A stretch of DNA of 64,000 nt from positions 34,201 to 98,200 of the forward strand of contig WGNI01000012.1 in NCBI GenBank assembly GCA_016124655.1, given 5' to 3'. The notes below the pieces were generated by a model. That model saw only the letters and a program-made list of their open reading frames with translations. It did no database searches and had not been told where the DNA came from. Position numbers and translations under genes: made by a program. Of the stretch, positions 15,913 to 25,881 are shown piece by piece. The first letter of the stretch is position 1. Every line of letters begins with the position of its first letter. Source of the stretch: Alphaproteobacteria bacterium (lineage in GTDB: Bacteria; Pseudomonadota; Alphaproteobacteria; Caulobacterales; Aquidulcibacteraceae).

Positions 15913-17446
15913 CAGGCGCGGGCTCGGTTTCAGCGCCCGGCGCCGGCGCCGGGCGCACCAGAATGCGCATGCGATTGCAGCGCTCCACGAGTTCTGGATC
16001 GGCGGGATCGACGCCGCGGCGTTCAGCTGCGTCGCGCAGGAACCGGCACGCGTCGCGCGTGGCGCCGGAGCGATCGAGCGCGCGCGCCAGACGCTGAGCG
16101 TCCATGCGCAGATTGGCTTCCGCGCGCGCCGGCGCTGGGGCATCGCGCGCCCGCGCATCGGGCGCGGCTGCGCTTTGCGCCGCAGCGACGCGATTTTCAA
16201 ACGCGGCGCGATAGCGATCTGCGGCCTCGCTCCAATCGTCGCGCGAAGCAGCGGCGTCGCCCAGAGCGCCTTCGACAAACGCGCGGGCGTCGGGCGCATC
16301 GAGCATCGGCAAAGCGGCGTCCAATTGCTGCTCGGCCTGGGCGGCGTCGCCCTGCGCCTGTTCACGCAGCGCGCTGGCGACGAGCGCATTGGCCTGCGCG
16401 GGTTCGGTTTCGCCCTTGCGCTGATAGCTGAAGGCCAGCATGCGCCAGACCGTACTGTCCTGCGGATTGGTTGCGCGCGCACGCACCAGGGCGCGTTGTC
16501 CCAATGGATTGTCCGTCGCTTCGCCAACGGCGCCACAGATGCGCCAGATCGCTGCGGCGGATGCCGGGTTGGCGTTGGCGTAATCCCATAGCGTCTGCAT
16601 CGCCTGATCGCGCGCCTGGGGATCGGCGAGCGCGACGGTGGCTTCGCGCACCTGCGGATCGGGATGGGTGAGCAATTCGGCGGCGGCGGAGGTGAACGTC
16701 TCCTGCGCGGAGGCGTTGAATTCTTCCGCGGTGATGGAAACAGTTTGCACGGTGGCGACGTCATCGCCCGGCGCCGCGGTCGCGGACGATTGCGCGGCAG
16801 GCACGGCATTGGTCTTCAAGGCTTCGGCGAGGCGGATCGCCTCATCGGGGCTGAGCTTGCCTTCGCGCACCAGCGCCAGCAATTCCGAGGTCGGATCGGC
16901 GCGCACGATTTCCTGCGCCGGGCGCGGATTGAGAAGCGTGTTCAGGCCCGCGGCGATCGCCACGATCGCGGCCACCACGGTGAGCACGGAGACGATGCGG
17001 ATGCGCTGCGCCAGCCGGCGACGTTTGGCGGCGACGCGGCCGCCGTCAATGCCGCGACCCTCAAGCTTCGCCTTCAACGCTTCATCGAGAATTTGAATCT
17101 GCGCTGCATTCGCGGCGCCGTTCCAGCGCGTGAAATCCTCGGCTTGGAACGCGCCAAAGCCCAATGGAATCTCCACGCGGTCAAACAGCACGGGAATGAG
17201 GCGGCCTTCGTCTCGCGCGCGACCGGCTTCGTCGCGCACGAAAGTGGAGAGCGCGGAGGCCTGCGTCCACACGACAATGACGGCCTTGGCTTCGCGCAGC
17301 TCGCGCGAGATCACCGCGGCGTAATCCTCGCCTGCGCCCAGCGCGCGATCCCACCACACCGAATAGCCGCGCGCCTGCAGCGCCTCGGCCAGAGGGCGCA
17401 CGCGGTCGCGGTCCTCACTGGCGTAGGAAACGAACACATCGGCCAT
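15902..17446 (-). CDS. TIR domain - transmembrane - repeat protein
   Basis: A 514-residue protein. Residues 1-125 are a TIR domain (VFVSYASEDRDRV, YSVWWDR, AVIVVWT, then VRDEAGRA with the putative catalytic Glu73 and IPVLFDRVEIPLGF). One membrane span follows at about 150-168 (IVSVLTVVAAIVAIAAGL). The C-terminal 300 residues are Ala-rich helical, TPR-like (VWRMLAFSYQRKGETEPA and similar). Topology would place the TIR in the cytosol and the repeats outside. Bacterial TIR domains often cleave NAD+ or signal by nucleotide products; activity here is inferred. The TIR is a close paralogue of the N-terminal TIR at 37209-39533. AAGGA precedes the ATG. Confidence 0.82.
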   Translation of the reverse strand: MADVFVSYASEDRDRVRPLAEALQARGYSVWWDRALGAGEDYAAVISRELREAKAVIVVWTQASALSTFVRDEAGRARDEGRLIPVLFDRVEIPLGFGAFQAEDFTRWNGAANAAQIQILDEALKAKLEGRGIDGGRVAAKRRRLAQRIRIVSVLTVVAAIVAIAAGLNTLLNPRPAQEIVRADPTSELLALVREGKLSPDEAIRLAEALKTNAVPAAQSSATAAPGDDVATVQTVSITAEEFNASAQETFTSAAAELLTHPDPQVREATVALADPQARDQAMQTLWDYANANPASAAAIWRICGAVGEATDNPLGQRALVRARATNPQDSTVWRMLAFSYQRKGETEPAQANALVASALREQAQGDAAQAEQQLDAALPMLDAPDARAFVEGALGDAAASRDDWSEAADRYRAAFENRVAAAQSAAAPDARARDAPAPARAEANLRMDAQRLARALDRSGATRDACRFLRDAAERRGVDPADPELVERCNRMRILVRPAPAPGAETEPAPVSP

Positions 17447-17584
17447 GCCTTAGTCCTTCAGCGGCGTCCCCCATCGACGCGCGGCCCCTGATACGGCGCC
17501 AGAACCGGGGCGTGAAGATGACGCCGGTCACATTGGCGCGGGCGCCCGCGCCTGCTATCCCCGCGCAAACAAAAGGAGGACGCC

Positions 17585-19186
17585 ATGAACAGACGCCAGC
17601 TTTTGCGCGGGGCGGCGCTCGGGCTTGCCGCGGCGCCGGGCGCCGCCCATGCCGCGGTGACGCCGATCGTGGAGACCACGAGCGGCCCGGTGCGCGGGCT
17701 CTATGACGGCGGCGTCGCGGCGTTCAAGGGCGTGCGCTATGGCGCAGCGCCGGTCGGGCCGCTGCGGTTCAAACCGCCGCAGCCGCCGGCGCGGTCGCAG
17801 GGCGTGATCTCGGCGATCGATTACGGCGCGCCCGCCGTGCAGATGATCGCGGGGCCCGCGGTCAATCCCAATTCGGACCTGAGCATGGCGCTGTCGCCGG
17901 TGTTTCCGGTCGCGGCGGAAGTGCGCATCGACGATGAGGATTGCCTTTATCTCAATGTGTGGACGAAGGGCTTGGGCGACGGCGGCGCGCGGCCGATCAT
18001 GGTTTGGCTGCATGGCGGCGGCTTCATGTACGGCTCCGGCGCGTGGCCGATGTACAACGGACGCAACCTGTCGGAGCGCGGCGATGTCGTTGTCGTTACG
18101 GTGAACCATCGCCTGAATGCGTTCGGCTATCTGCATTTCGGCGAGGTCGATCCCGCATTCGCGAATTCCGGCAATGCCGGGATGCTCGATATCGTTTTGG
18201 CGCTGCAATGGGTGCGCGACAATGCGGCCGCGTTCGGCGGCGATGCGGGCAATGTCACGATCATGGGCGAAAGCGGCGGGGGCGCAAAGGTGTCGACGCT
18301 TCTGGCGATGCCAGCCGCGCGAGGGCTTTTTCATCGCGCGATCATTCAAAGCGGGCCCGGCGTGCGCGGCATTCCAGGCGAGCGCGCGACCGCGTTTGCG
18401 CGCAGCGTGCTGGCCAATCTCAATGTCGAGACCCCAGCGCAGGCGCAGACATTGCCGTCCGGCGCGATTGTCGGGGCCGCAGCGCGCGCGATCGCGGCGC
18501 TTGGGCCGGACGCTGCTTTCCGCGCGCTTGGACCGGTCGTTGATGGCGACAGCCTGCCGCGACATCCGTTCGATCCCGATGCGCCGACGGTCTCCGCCGA
18601 TGTTCCCGTGTTGATCGGCTGGAACAAGGATGAAATGTCATTGTTCAATGCGGGCGCGCCGGACTGGGGCACGCTGACGGAAGAGACCGCGCAAGAGCGC
18701 GTCGCGCAGATGAACGGCGCGCGCGCCTCGCGCTTGATGGCCGCGCTGCGCCGCGCCTTCCCCGATTATTCGCCGACCTATTTGTGGAACGCGGCGGTGA
18801 CGGCGAACGCGTTCTTCATCGACTCGGTGCGCATCGCGGAACGCAAGGCCGCGCAGCGCGCCGCGCCCGCCTACATGTACACGGTCACCTGGGAGACGCC
18901 GGTCGGAGGCGGCGTGTTCAAGAGCCCGCACACGATCGAGATCCCGATGATGTTCGACACCGTGGAGACAAGCCGCGCGCTGATGGGCCCAGGGCCTGAG
19001 CCGCTCTTGATGGCCGCGCGCATGAGCGAGGCGTGGATTGCGTTTGCGCGCACCGGCAACCCGGCGACGCCGGACTTGCCGGCATGGCCCGCCTATGATG
19101 CAAGGCGGCGCGCGACGATGCAGTTCGATATTCCCTGCCGCTTGGTTGAGGATCCCTTGGGCGAGGTGCGACGGGCGTTGAGCTAG
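17585..19186 (+). CDS. Type B carboxylesterase, Tat-exported
   Basis: A 533-residue serine esterase. An N-terminal twin-arginine signal (NRRQLLRG, hydrophobic run, cleavage near AHA-AV) predicts folded export. Seen: FKGVRYGAAPVGPLRF, EDCLYLNVW, the oxyanion HGGGFMYGSG, the nucleophile elbow GESGGG, the acid in GWNKDEMSLF and the His in SPHTIEIPMMFD, the full type B set. AGGAGG lies 5 bases before the ATG. Substrate unknown. It stops 4 bases before the mutL stop on the opposite strand. Confidence 0.9.
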   Translation: MNRRQLLRGAALGLAAAPGAAHAAVTPIVETTSGPVRGLYDGGVAAFKGVRYGAAPVGPLRFKPPQPPARSQGVISAIDYGAPAVQMIAGPAVNPNSDLSMALSPVFPVAAEVRIDDEDCLYLNVWTKGLGDGGARPIMVWLHGGGFMYGSGAWPMYNGRNLSERGDVVVVTVNHRLNAFGYLHFGEVDPAFANSGNAGMLDIVLALQWVRDNAAAFGGDAGNVTIMGESGGGAKVSTLLAMPAARGLFHRAIIQSGPGVRGIPGERATAFARSVLANLNVETPAQAQTLPSGAIVGAAARAIAALGPDAAFRALGPVVDGDSLPRHPFDPDAPTVSADVPVLIGWNKDEMSLFNAGAPDWGTLTEETAQERVAQMNGARASRLMAALRRAFPDYSPTYLWNAAVTANAFFIDSVRIAERKAAQRAAPAYMYTVTWETPVGGGVFKSPHTIEIPMMFDTVETSRALMGPGPEPLLMAARMSEAWIAFARTGNPATPDLPAWPAYDARRRATMQFDIPCRLVEDPLGEVRRALS

Positions 19187-19190
19187 CGCA

Positions 19191-21014
19191 TCATCGGCGG
19201 CCGAACAATTTCTCGATGTCGGCAAGTTTCAATTCGACATAGGTCGGCCGGCCGTGATTGCACTGGCCGGAAAACGGCGTCGCCTCCATCTGGCGCAGGA
19301 GCGCGTTCATCTCTTCCCCAGTCAGGCGACGGCCGGCGCGCACCGAGCCGCGGCACGCCATGGAGGAGCACACCGCCTCCAGCCGCTCCTTCAGCGCATG
19401 GGCGTCGCCCAGTTCGGCGATGTCGTCGGCGAGATCACGCAACAGGCCCGCGGCGTCGACCTGCCCCAACAGCGCCGGCGTTTCGCGCACCAGAACCGCT
19501 CCCGCGCCAAAGGGTTCGATCACGAGGCCAAGCTCGCGCAATTCGTCCGCGCGCGCGATGAGGCGTTCGGCTTCGGCGTCATCCAGCGTGACGACATCGG
19601 GAATGAGCAGGCCCTGGCGGCCGACGCCGCCATTGGCGAGCATCGTTTTCATGCGTTCGTAGACCAGGCGTTCATGCGCGGCGTGTTGATCGACGATGAC
19701 GATGCCATCTTCGGTCTGTGCGACGATGTAGGTTTCGTGCAGCTGCGCGCGGGCAGCGCCGAGGGGGAAATATTGCACGTCTTCGGAACTTTCTTGCGGC
19801 GCCGCGTGCGGCGCGGCCGCAGGCTGTGCAATCTGCGAACCGGCATCGACGCGCGCGCTGGGCCAAACGAAATCGCCGGGCGCAATGGCGGATTCCGCGG
19901 CGTGCCAAGCGCGCAATGCCGGCTGAGCATTCTCGTAGGGCCGCAGCGACGCCAGCGCACTTGCGGCCGTGGTGGTCGCGGCGCGATGGCCGGCGCCGGC
20001 GAGCGCGTGCGTCAGCGCGCCGACGATGAGGCCGCGCACGTTCTGCGCATCGCGAAAGCGCACTTCGGTCTTGGCGGGGTGGACGTTTACGTCCACATCC
20101 TCGCACGGCAGATCGATGAACAGCGCCGCCACGGGATGGCGATCGCGGGCGAGCAAGTCCTGATAGGCCGCGCGCACGGCGCCGACGATCAGCTTGTCTT
20201 TCACGGGCCGGCCGTTGACGAACAGGTGCTGATGCTCACGCGTGCCGCGATGATAGGTCGGCAGGCCGGCGAAGCCGCTCAAGCGGGCGCCATTGCGTTC
20301 GCGATCGAGTTCGATCGCGTTCGGCGCAAAATCCGCACCAAGGATGGCCGCGAGGCGGCGCTTGCGCCCTTCGTGGTAGGGATCGCTTTCCTGATGCAGC
20401 CGCAGGCTCGCGCGGCCATCGCATGTCAGCGAAAAGGCCACGTCGGCGCGGGCCATCGCCAGGCGCTTGACGATATCGGCCGCGGCCATGGTTTCCGCGC
20501 GATCGGACTTCAAGAATTTGAGCCGCGCGGGCGTTGCGTAAAACAGGTCGCGCACGTCGATGCGCGCGCCGTGCGCGGACAAGGACGCCCAAGGCGCCGG
20601 GCGCACAGCGCTGACGGCGCCGCCTTCAACATCGATCCCAAAGGCTGCATCTGCGCCGCGCGCTTTGGAGACAATTGAGAGCCTTGCCGCCGACCCGATC
20701 GAGGGCAGCGCTTCGCCGCGAAAGCCGAGCGTGGCGATGTTCAAGAGATCGACCGCGCCGCTTTCCTCCGCTGTCAACTTCGAGGTCGCGTGGCGCTCCA
20801 CGGCGAGCGGCAGTTCTGCGTGCGGAATGCCGCAACCATCGTCCTCCACGATGATGCGGCCGACGCCGCCGCGCTCGATGGTGACGTCGATGCGCTGGGC
20901 GCCGGCGTCGAGGGCGTTTTCGATCAATTCCTTGATCGCGGCGGCCGGGCGTTCGATGACTTCGCCGGCGGCGATGCGGTTGACCGCTTCGGGGGGCAGA
21001 CGGCGGATAGGCAT
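19191..21014 (-). CDS. mutL: DNA mismatch repair protein MutL
   Basis: A 607-residue mismatch repair protein. The N-terminal GHKL ATPase shows [22 protein letters not shown] and [10 protein letters not shown]. The C-terminal part carries the endonuclease motif DQHA(X)2E(X)4E starting at about residue 442, plus ACRGSVRAG and [11 protein letters not shown], so it should nick DNA itself, as expected in bacteria without MutH. A Pro/Ala-rich linker joins the halves. It is divergent from the LOG-family gene. Confidence 0.95.
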   Translation of the reverse strand: MPIRRLPPEAVNRIAAGEVIERPAAAIKELIENALDAGAQRIDVTIERGGVGRIIVEDDGCGIPHAELPLAVERHATSKLTAEESGAVDLLNIATLGFRGEALPSIGSAARLSIVSKARGADAAFGIDVEGGAVSAVRPAPWASLSAHGARIDVRDLFYATPARLKFLKSDRAETMAAADIVKRLAMARADVAFSLTCDGRASLRLHQESDPYHEGRKRRLAAILGADFAPNAIELDRERNGARLSGFAGLPTYHRGTREHQHLFVNGRPVKDKLIVGAVRAAYQDLLARDRHPVAALFIDLPCEDVDVNVHPAKTEVRFRDAQNVRGLIVGALTHALAGAGHRAATTTAASALASLRPYENAQPALRAWHAAESAIAPGDFVWPSARVDAGSQIAQPAAAPHAAPQESSEDVQYFPLGAARAQLHETYIVAQTEDGIVIVDQHAAHERLVYERMKTMLANGGVGRQGLLIPDVVTLDDAEAERLIARADELRELGLVIEPFGAGAVLVRETPALLGQVDAAGLLRDLADDIAELGDAHALKERLEAVCSSMACRGSVRAGRRLTGEEMNALLRQMEATPFSGQCNHGRPTYVELKLADIEKLFGRR

Positions 21015-21067
21015 CAGATTCGCGTCAGTCTAGCACATCGCCGGCGCCCCCGTGCTAAGACGCGCAA

Positions 21068-21889
21068 ATGCCCGATTCGCCCAAATCCAACGCCGCGCAG
21101 CGCGCCTCCGCCTCGTATCGCCTCGCCGCCGCGGACCAGGACTTTCTGCTCTCGCGCGCGATGCGCGGCGTGCGGTTCCTCTTGGAATACGCCAAGGCTT
21201 CACAAGCGCTCGACCGTTGGGGCGTGCGCTCCACGATCGTGGTGTTCGGCTCCGCGCGCGTGCGCGAGGACGGGCCTGGATCGCAGGCGCGCTGGTATGG
21301 CGAAGCGCGCACCTTCGGGCGCATCGCCTCGGAACGCGGCGGGGCGCTTCTGCAAAACGGCACGCATCGCGACAATGTCATCGCCACCGGCGGCGGGCCG
21401 GGCATCATGGAGGCCGCCAATCGCGGCGCCGCGGACGCCGGCGCGCCGTCGATCGGCTTCAACATCACGCTGCCGCATGAGCAAGAACCGAATGCCTATT
21501 CCACGCCGGATCTGACGTTCAATTTTCATTATTTCGCGATGCGGAAAATGCATCTGGCGATGCGGGCGAACGCGCTCGTCATTTTTCCCGGCGGTTTCGG
21601 CACGATGGACGAGATGTTCGAGTTGCTGACGCTGCGCCAGACAGGCAAAGCGACGCTCATTCCCATCGTGCTGGTGGACCGCGCCTATTGGGAAACGATC
21701 ATCAATTTTCGCGCATTGGCTGACGCGGGCACGATCGCGCCGGGGGACCTGTCATTGTTCGCCTATGCGGAGACGGCGGAGGATGTGTGGCGGACGCTGC
21801 AGGCGGAGGGCCTTGGGCGGGCGCATGACCAGGACCCTGCGCCGCAATTCTGGGAAGAAGCGCTCTCAGGGGGAACCAGCGACTTCTAG
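21068..21889 (+). CDS. LOG family protein (TIGR00730-like)
   Basis: A 273-residue Rossmann-fold protein. Seen: VFGSARV, the GGGPGIMEAANRGA loop, and FPGGFGTMDEMFE, which matches the PGGxGTxxE signature of LOG phosphoribohydrolases. Family members release the base from cytokinin-type or other nucleoside 5'-monophosphates. The longer N-terminal region fits the bacterial type II-like branch. Its tail overlaps the convergent M16 gene by 24 bases. Confidence 0.86.
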   Translation: MPDSPKSNAAQRASASYRLAAADQDFLLSRAMRGVRFLLEYAKASQALDRWGVRSTIVVFGSARVREDGPGSQARWYGEARTFGRIASERGGALLQNGTHRDNVIATGGGPGIMEAANRGAADAGAPSIGFNITLPHEQEPNAYSTPDLTFNFHYFAMRKMHLAMRANALVIFPGGFGTMDEMFELLTLRQTGKATLIPIVLVDRAYWETIINFRALADAGTIAPGDLSLFAYAETAEDVWRTLQAEGLGRAHDQDPAPQFWEEALSGGTSDF

Positions 21890-23224
21890 TCCCTGCGGCT
21901 GGCCGACAATGACAAAAGTGAACCGCGCGGGATCATAAAGCCGTGCGACGCGGTTGACGTCGTTGAGCGTGACGGCGCGGATCAGCGCATTGCGGCGGTT
22001 GATATAATCCATGTCGCGCCCGGCGAGATGATAGGAATGCAGCACGCCGGCGATATCGACATTGGAGTCGAGGCTGAGCGGGAATGAGCCCGTGAGGTAA
22101 TCGATTGCGTCGCTGACTTCTTCTTGCGTCGCGCCGGCCTGGGCAAAGCGCGCCAGCTCCGCCCGCGTGACCGACAGCGCTTCGGCGACGTCGCCGTTTT
22201 CCGATTGCGCCGAACCGCGCAGGCTTGCCATGGATTCCGCGACAGAGGGCGACGTGGAGATTCCATAAGCGAGGCCACGTTTTTCCCGCACGTCGTTCAT
22301 CAGCCGGGCGGAAAACCCGCCGCCGCCGATGATGTAGTTGGCGACCGCCAGGGGAATCCAGTCTGGGTCTTCGTCCTGCACGCCCGGCGCGGCGAATGCG
22401 ATCAAGCTCTGAGGGCGCGGCAGCGGCACGACGATCTGGCCCTGGCCTGTGCGCACGTCCGCGAGCGGCGGCGCGGCGGCGGGCGCGCGTTCGGGCAGAG
22501 CGCCGAAGGTTTCGTCCAATATGCGACCGAGATCGCCGGCATTGATGTCGCCAACGACGGTGATGACAGCGGTGTTGCGGGAGAAGGCCTGCGCATGGCG
22601 CGCGACGATGGCGTCGCGCGTGATGGCGTCGACACTCTGTTGCGTTGCGTAGCGCGCGTACGGGTGTCCGGGGATGAGCGCGTCATCAAGCGCGCGGCCG
22701 GCGAGGAAGCCCGCATTGGTTTCGCGCTGGCGCAAACCGATTTCGACCTGACGGCGGATGCGCGCGAGCGGAGCCTCGTCGAAACGCGGCGCGGTCAGCG
22801 CCAAGCGCGCCAGCGCGAAGGCCTCGTCGCGATTGCGCGTGAGCGTAACGAGGCTCATGCCGACGCCGTCATCATCGGCGCCGAAGCCCAGCGACATGGT
22901 GAGGTCTTCCAGGCGCTGCTTGAAGGCGTTGGCGTCGTAGCTGCCTGCGCCTTCGGTCATCATGTCGGTCATGATGCTGGAGAGGCCGGTCATCGCTTCG
23001 GGATCGGATGCGCCGCCGCCGCGCCAATTGGCGCGCAGGACAATCATCGGCACGGTGGAATCGGAAACAAGCCATGCTTCGACGCCGCCCGGCGACACCA
23101 CGCGCTGCACGTCGACGGCGCGGTCCTCTGCGAGGACCTGGGCGGCTTGCGGCTGCGCGATCGCGGGCGTTGCGGTCACCGCGGCAAGCGCGGCGAGCGC
23201 CGACACAAGCGCCGCGCGGATCAT
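21866..23224 (-). CDS. M16 family peptidase homologue lacking the zinc motif
   Basis: A 452-residue M16-fold protein with a signal peptide (cleavage near AIA-QP). The N-terminal half has no HxxEH, the position reading GLSSIMTDMMTEGAG, so it cannot bind the catalytic zinc. The C-terminal half keeps the substrate-gripping GGGGFSARLMNDVREKRGLAYG. This is the usual non-catalytic partner of a paired periplasmic M16 protease. Its ATG overlaps the stop of the active partner (ATGA), giving equal synthesis of the two chains. Confidence 0.9.
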   Translation of the reverse strand: MIRAALVSALAALAAVTATPAIAQPQAAQVLAEDRAVDVQRVVSPGGVEAWLVSDSTVPMIVLRANWRGGGASDPEAMTGLSSIMTDMMTEGAGSYDANAFKQRLEDLTMSLGFGADDDGVGMSLVTLTRNRDEAFALARLALTAPRFDEAPLARIRRQVEIGLRQRETNAGFLAGRALDDALIPGHPYARYATQQSVDAITRDAIVARHAQAFSRNTAVITVVGDINAGDLGRILDETFGALPERAPAAAPPLADVRTGQGQIVVPLPRPQSLIAFAAPGVQDEDPDWIPLAVANYIIGGGGFSARLMNDVREKRGLAYGISTSPSVAESMASLRGSAQSENGDVAEALSVTRAELARFAQAGATQEEVSDAIDYLTGSFPLSLDSNVDIAGVLHSYHLAGRDMDYINRRNALIRAVTLNDVNRVARLYDPARFTFVIVGQPQGLEVAGSP

Positions 23225-24561
23225 GGCGCGGCCTCAGCCGGCAGCAAGACGCCGGTGACCGAGCGATCGAGATTGAGCGTTTCGCGCGCGATCGCCAGGG
23301 CGTCGTCCTTGGTGACGGCCATGATGTCGTCCTGCCAGGTCACGACATCGGCGATGCTTTCGCCCTGGGCCAAGGATGCGCCGAAAATGCGCGCCAGAGA
23401 ATCCTGGCTGTCTTGGGCATAGATGGCGGCGGCGGCGAGTTTGTTTTTCGCGCGCGCAAGTTCTTCCTCGGTGGGGCCGTCGCGGAGAAATTCGGCGACG
23501 ACCGCGTCCATCGCGGTCTCCAGCGCCGCGACCTCAATTCCGGCGGCGGGCGTCGCGAACAGGCCGACCGAGCCGCCGCCCAGTCCGGACGTGTTGGCCT
23601 GCGCGCCGGCGCTCACGGCCAGCTGCTGGTCCTCCACCAGCGCGCGGTAGAGCCGACTGGTTTCCGAACCGCCCAGAATTTCCATGGCGACATCGAGCGC
23701 GTGCGCCTGGCGGCCGGCATCGGTTGAATAGCTGATGGCGCGATAGAGCCGCGAAATCGAAGGCTGGCGCACTTTTTCGTCGCGATGGACGACACGCATG
23801 GGCCCGATATCGGGGGGATCGCGCACCCAATCGCGCGCGGGCAGATCGCGCGTGGGGCGCACGCGGCCATAGGTGCGCTCGGCCAGCGTGCGCACGCGCT
23901 CGGGCGTCACGTCGCCGGCGATCACCAGGATGGCGTTGTTGGGGGCATACCAGGTGCGATAAAAGGTTTGCGCATCGGCGAAGGATAAATCCTCGATCTC
24001 GTGCAGCCAACCGATCACCGGCGTGCCGTAGGGATGATGCGGATACAGCATCGCCAGCATGCGTTCGCCCAGCACGGCGGTGGGATTGTTGTCGATGCGC
24101 TGGCGGCGCTCCTCGACGATGACGTCGCGTTCAGCGAGGATCAGGTCCGGCGTGATCGCGAGATTGCGCATGCGATCGGCTTCCATGCGCATGACGACCT
24201 CCAGCCGATCGGCGGCGATGCGCTCGAAGTACGCTGTGTAATCCTGCGACGTGAAGGCGTTGTCCTGGCCGCCATTGCGCGCGACGGTGCGGGAGAATTC
24301 GCCGCTGGGCACGGCGCGCGTACCTTTGAACATCAGGTGCTCGAAATAGTGCGCGACGCCGGACTGGCCGCGCGGCTCATCGGCGGCGCCGACGCGGTAC
24401 CACACCATGTGCGTGACGACCGGCGCGCGATGATCCTCGATCACCACGACCTGCATGCCGTTGCGAAGTTCGAACGTATCGGGTTGCGGCAGCGCTATCG
24501 CCGCCGGCGCGATAAGACACGCAGCCGCGAACGCAGCCGCGCCGCCTGCGCGGTCGATCAT
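23221..24561 (-). CDS. M16 family zinc peptidase (active subunit)
   Basis: A 446-residue zinc protease with a signal peptide. Seen: the inverted zinc motif HYFEH at residues 71-75, the third ligand region ERDVIVEERRQ, and the C-terminal pairing domain. It should form a heterodimer with the zinc-less homologue encoded next and degrade or process peptides in the periplasm. It overlaps the DUF3035 lipoprotein gene by 4 bases (TCAT on the plus strand). It belongs to an lspA - lipoprotein - M16 - M16 run on the minus strand. Confidence 0.92.
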   Translation of the reverse strand: MIDRAGGAAAFAAACLIAPAAIALPQPDTFELRNGMQVVVIEDHRAPVVTHMVWYRVGAADEPRGQSGVAHYFEHLMFKGTRAVPSGEFSRTVARNGGQDNAFTSQDYTAYFERIAADRLEVVMRMEADRMRNLAITPDLILAERDVIVEERRQRIDNNPTAVLGERMLAMLYPHHPYGTPVIGWLHEIEDLSFADAQTFYRTWYAPNNAILVIAGDVTPERVRTLAERTYGRVRPTRDLPARDWVRDPPDIGPMRVVHRDEKVRQPSISRLYRAISYSTDAGRQAHALDVAMEILGGSETSRLYRALVEDQQLAVSAGAQANTSGLGGGSVGLFATPAAGIEVAALETAMDAVVAEFLRDGPTEEELARAKNKLAAAAIYAQDSQDSLARIFGASLAQGESIADVVTWQDDIMAVTKDDALAIARETLNLDRSVTGVLLPAEAAP

Positions 24562-25094
24562 GTTCCGGGAAGCTTGAAGCCGCCGCCTTCGTTGCGCTGG
24601 ATCACCACTTCGGCGCCGCCGGTGACACGGCGGATGGCTTCCTGATCGGCGACGCGGCGCGCTTCGGCTTCGGCGTCGACGAATTGCTGTTCTTCATCGC
24701 GGCCGAAAATCAGCAGGCGATCGACGAAGCCGCGCTCGCGATGGACGATGTTGGCGCCTTCGAAATCGACCTGGTCGCGGACCCCTGGATCCACCGCGGT
24801 GGCGCCGGCCTGAGCGATCAGGCCGCGTTCGCCTTCGGAAGCGTCGCGGCCCACATCCTGGCCGAACAACGCGGCGCGGGCTTCTTCCGAGGCCGGGCGC
24901 TCCTGTGGGCGCGCCTCGCCGGGACGCGGCGGACGCAGCGAATAATCCGGCGGCAGCTCCAAGGGCGCGCGGGTGACGATGCGGAACTCGTCCGGCGCGA
25001 CCTTATCCACGCCCATCGCCTGGCGCATGCCGGAGCATCCCGAGGCGGCGGTCGCCGCGGCCACGAGGGCCAGGAGCGTCAGAGGTTTGGACAT
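24558..25094 (-). CDS. DUF3035 lipoprotein, BamF-like
   Basis: A 178-residue lipoprotein: MSKPLTLLALVAAATAASGC with the lipid-attached Cys20, then PDEFRIVTRAPLELPPDYSLRPP, the family's hallmark. DUF3035 proteins include BamF, an alphaproteobacterial accessory subunit of the beta-barrel assembly machine in the outer membrane; assignment to that role here is by similarity from memory. The mature chain is charged and likely helical. I take ATG 25094 because it gives a proper lipoprotein signal; an in-frame ATG at 25112 would add six residues. It follows lspA, which encodes the enzyme that would cleave its signal. Confidence 0.8.
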   Translation of the reverse strand: MSKPLTLLALVAAATAASGCSGMRQAMGVDKVAPDEFRIVTRAPLELPPDYSLRPPRPGEARPQERPASEEARAALFGQDVGRDASEGERGLIAQAGATAVDPGVRDQVDFEGANIVHRERGFVDRLLIFGRDEEQQFVDAEAEARRVADQEAIRRVTGGAEVVIQRNEGGGFKLPGT

Positions 25095-25191
25095 CAGCGC
25101 TTCGTCTCCCATTGAGTCAGGCTCTTCTAGACCGCCGCGAAGGCGCCCGCCAAGGCGCGCTTGCAGACTTGTCATGATTGTGCGCGACCGC

Positions 25192-25773
25192 TCAGCCGCG
25201 ATCCGGCGGGGCGCCGTCGCTGACGGACTCTGAGGGCTGTTCGTGACCGTTCTTGGGCGGTGCTTGAGGCGGGCCGCCCGCTTGCCGCTTCTCCCCGCCC
25301 AGCAGGAAATCCAGCGCCAGAAGGCCCGCGCCGACGGTGATCGCGGCGTCGGCGACGTTGAACACCCAGGGGAAGTAGAGGCCGGAAAAATCAAAGAAAT
25401 CCACCACCGCGCCAAAGCGGATCCGGTCGATCATGTTGCCGAGCGCGCCGCCGATGACGAGCCCCAGGGCGGCCGTCGTGAGGCGGTTGCGGGCGTCCTT
25501 CAGCCACCAGACGAAGACGCCGGAGATAGCCGCCGACAACGCCACCAGCGCCCAGCGGCCCATGCCGGAATCGGCTCGCAGCATCCCGAACGACACGCCG
25601 TAATTCCAGACCATGCGCAGGTCGAAAATTGGGGAGAGCTCGATATAGCCGCAGCCGAAGCCGTTCTCGCGGCAGCCGGGCGGGCTGAAGCGCAGGCTGT
25701 TCAAGACCCAAAGCTTGGTCGCCTGGTCGAGGACGAACACAAGGGCTGCGAGTGCGAGGCCGGGGCGGAGCAT
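25192..25773 (-). CDS. lspA: Lipoprotein signal peptidase II
   Basis: A 193-residue inner-membrane aspartyl protease that removes signal peptides of lipidated prolipoproteins. Seen: NYGVSFG, the first catalytic Asp in GNMIDRIRFG, and the second in FNVADAAI; four hydrophobic spans. It is about 25 residues longer than usual owing to a polar Gly/Pro-rich C-terminal tail. The ATG at 25773 begins the first span directly; the frame runs open further upstream but there it would lack hydrophobic character and overlap the TonB receptor start. First gene of the operon ending in the M16 pair. Confidence 0.93.
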   Translation of the reverse strand: MLRPGLALAALVFVLDQATKLWVLNSLRFSPPGCRENGFGCGYIELSPIFDLRMVWNYGVSFGMLRADSGMGRWALVALSAAISGVFVWWLKDARNRLTTAALGLVIGGALGNMIDRIRFGAVVDFFDFSGLYFPWVFNVADAAITVGAGLLALDFLLGGEKRQAGGPPQAPPKNGHEQPSESVSDGAPPDRG

Positions 25774-25881
25774 TGGGCCGGTCAAGCCGGGTTGCGGGCT
25801 GGCGTCAAGCGGAAGGCGCCGCCTTGCGCAGGGGCGCGGGCGCCGGTACCGCTGCGCTGTTGCGCCGATGGGAGACGACGC

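Noticed and set aside
25243..25881. Long plus-strand open frame running into the TonB receptor gene
   Set aside because: It is antisense to lspA, has no signal peptide or family features, and the receptor's real start (GTG 25882 with GGGAGA and a signal peptide) is clear. GC-rich DNA gives many such open antisense frames throughout the window.
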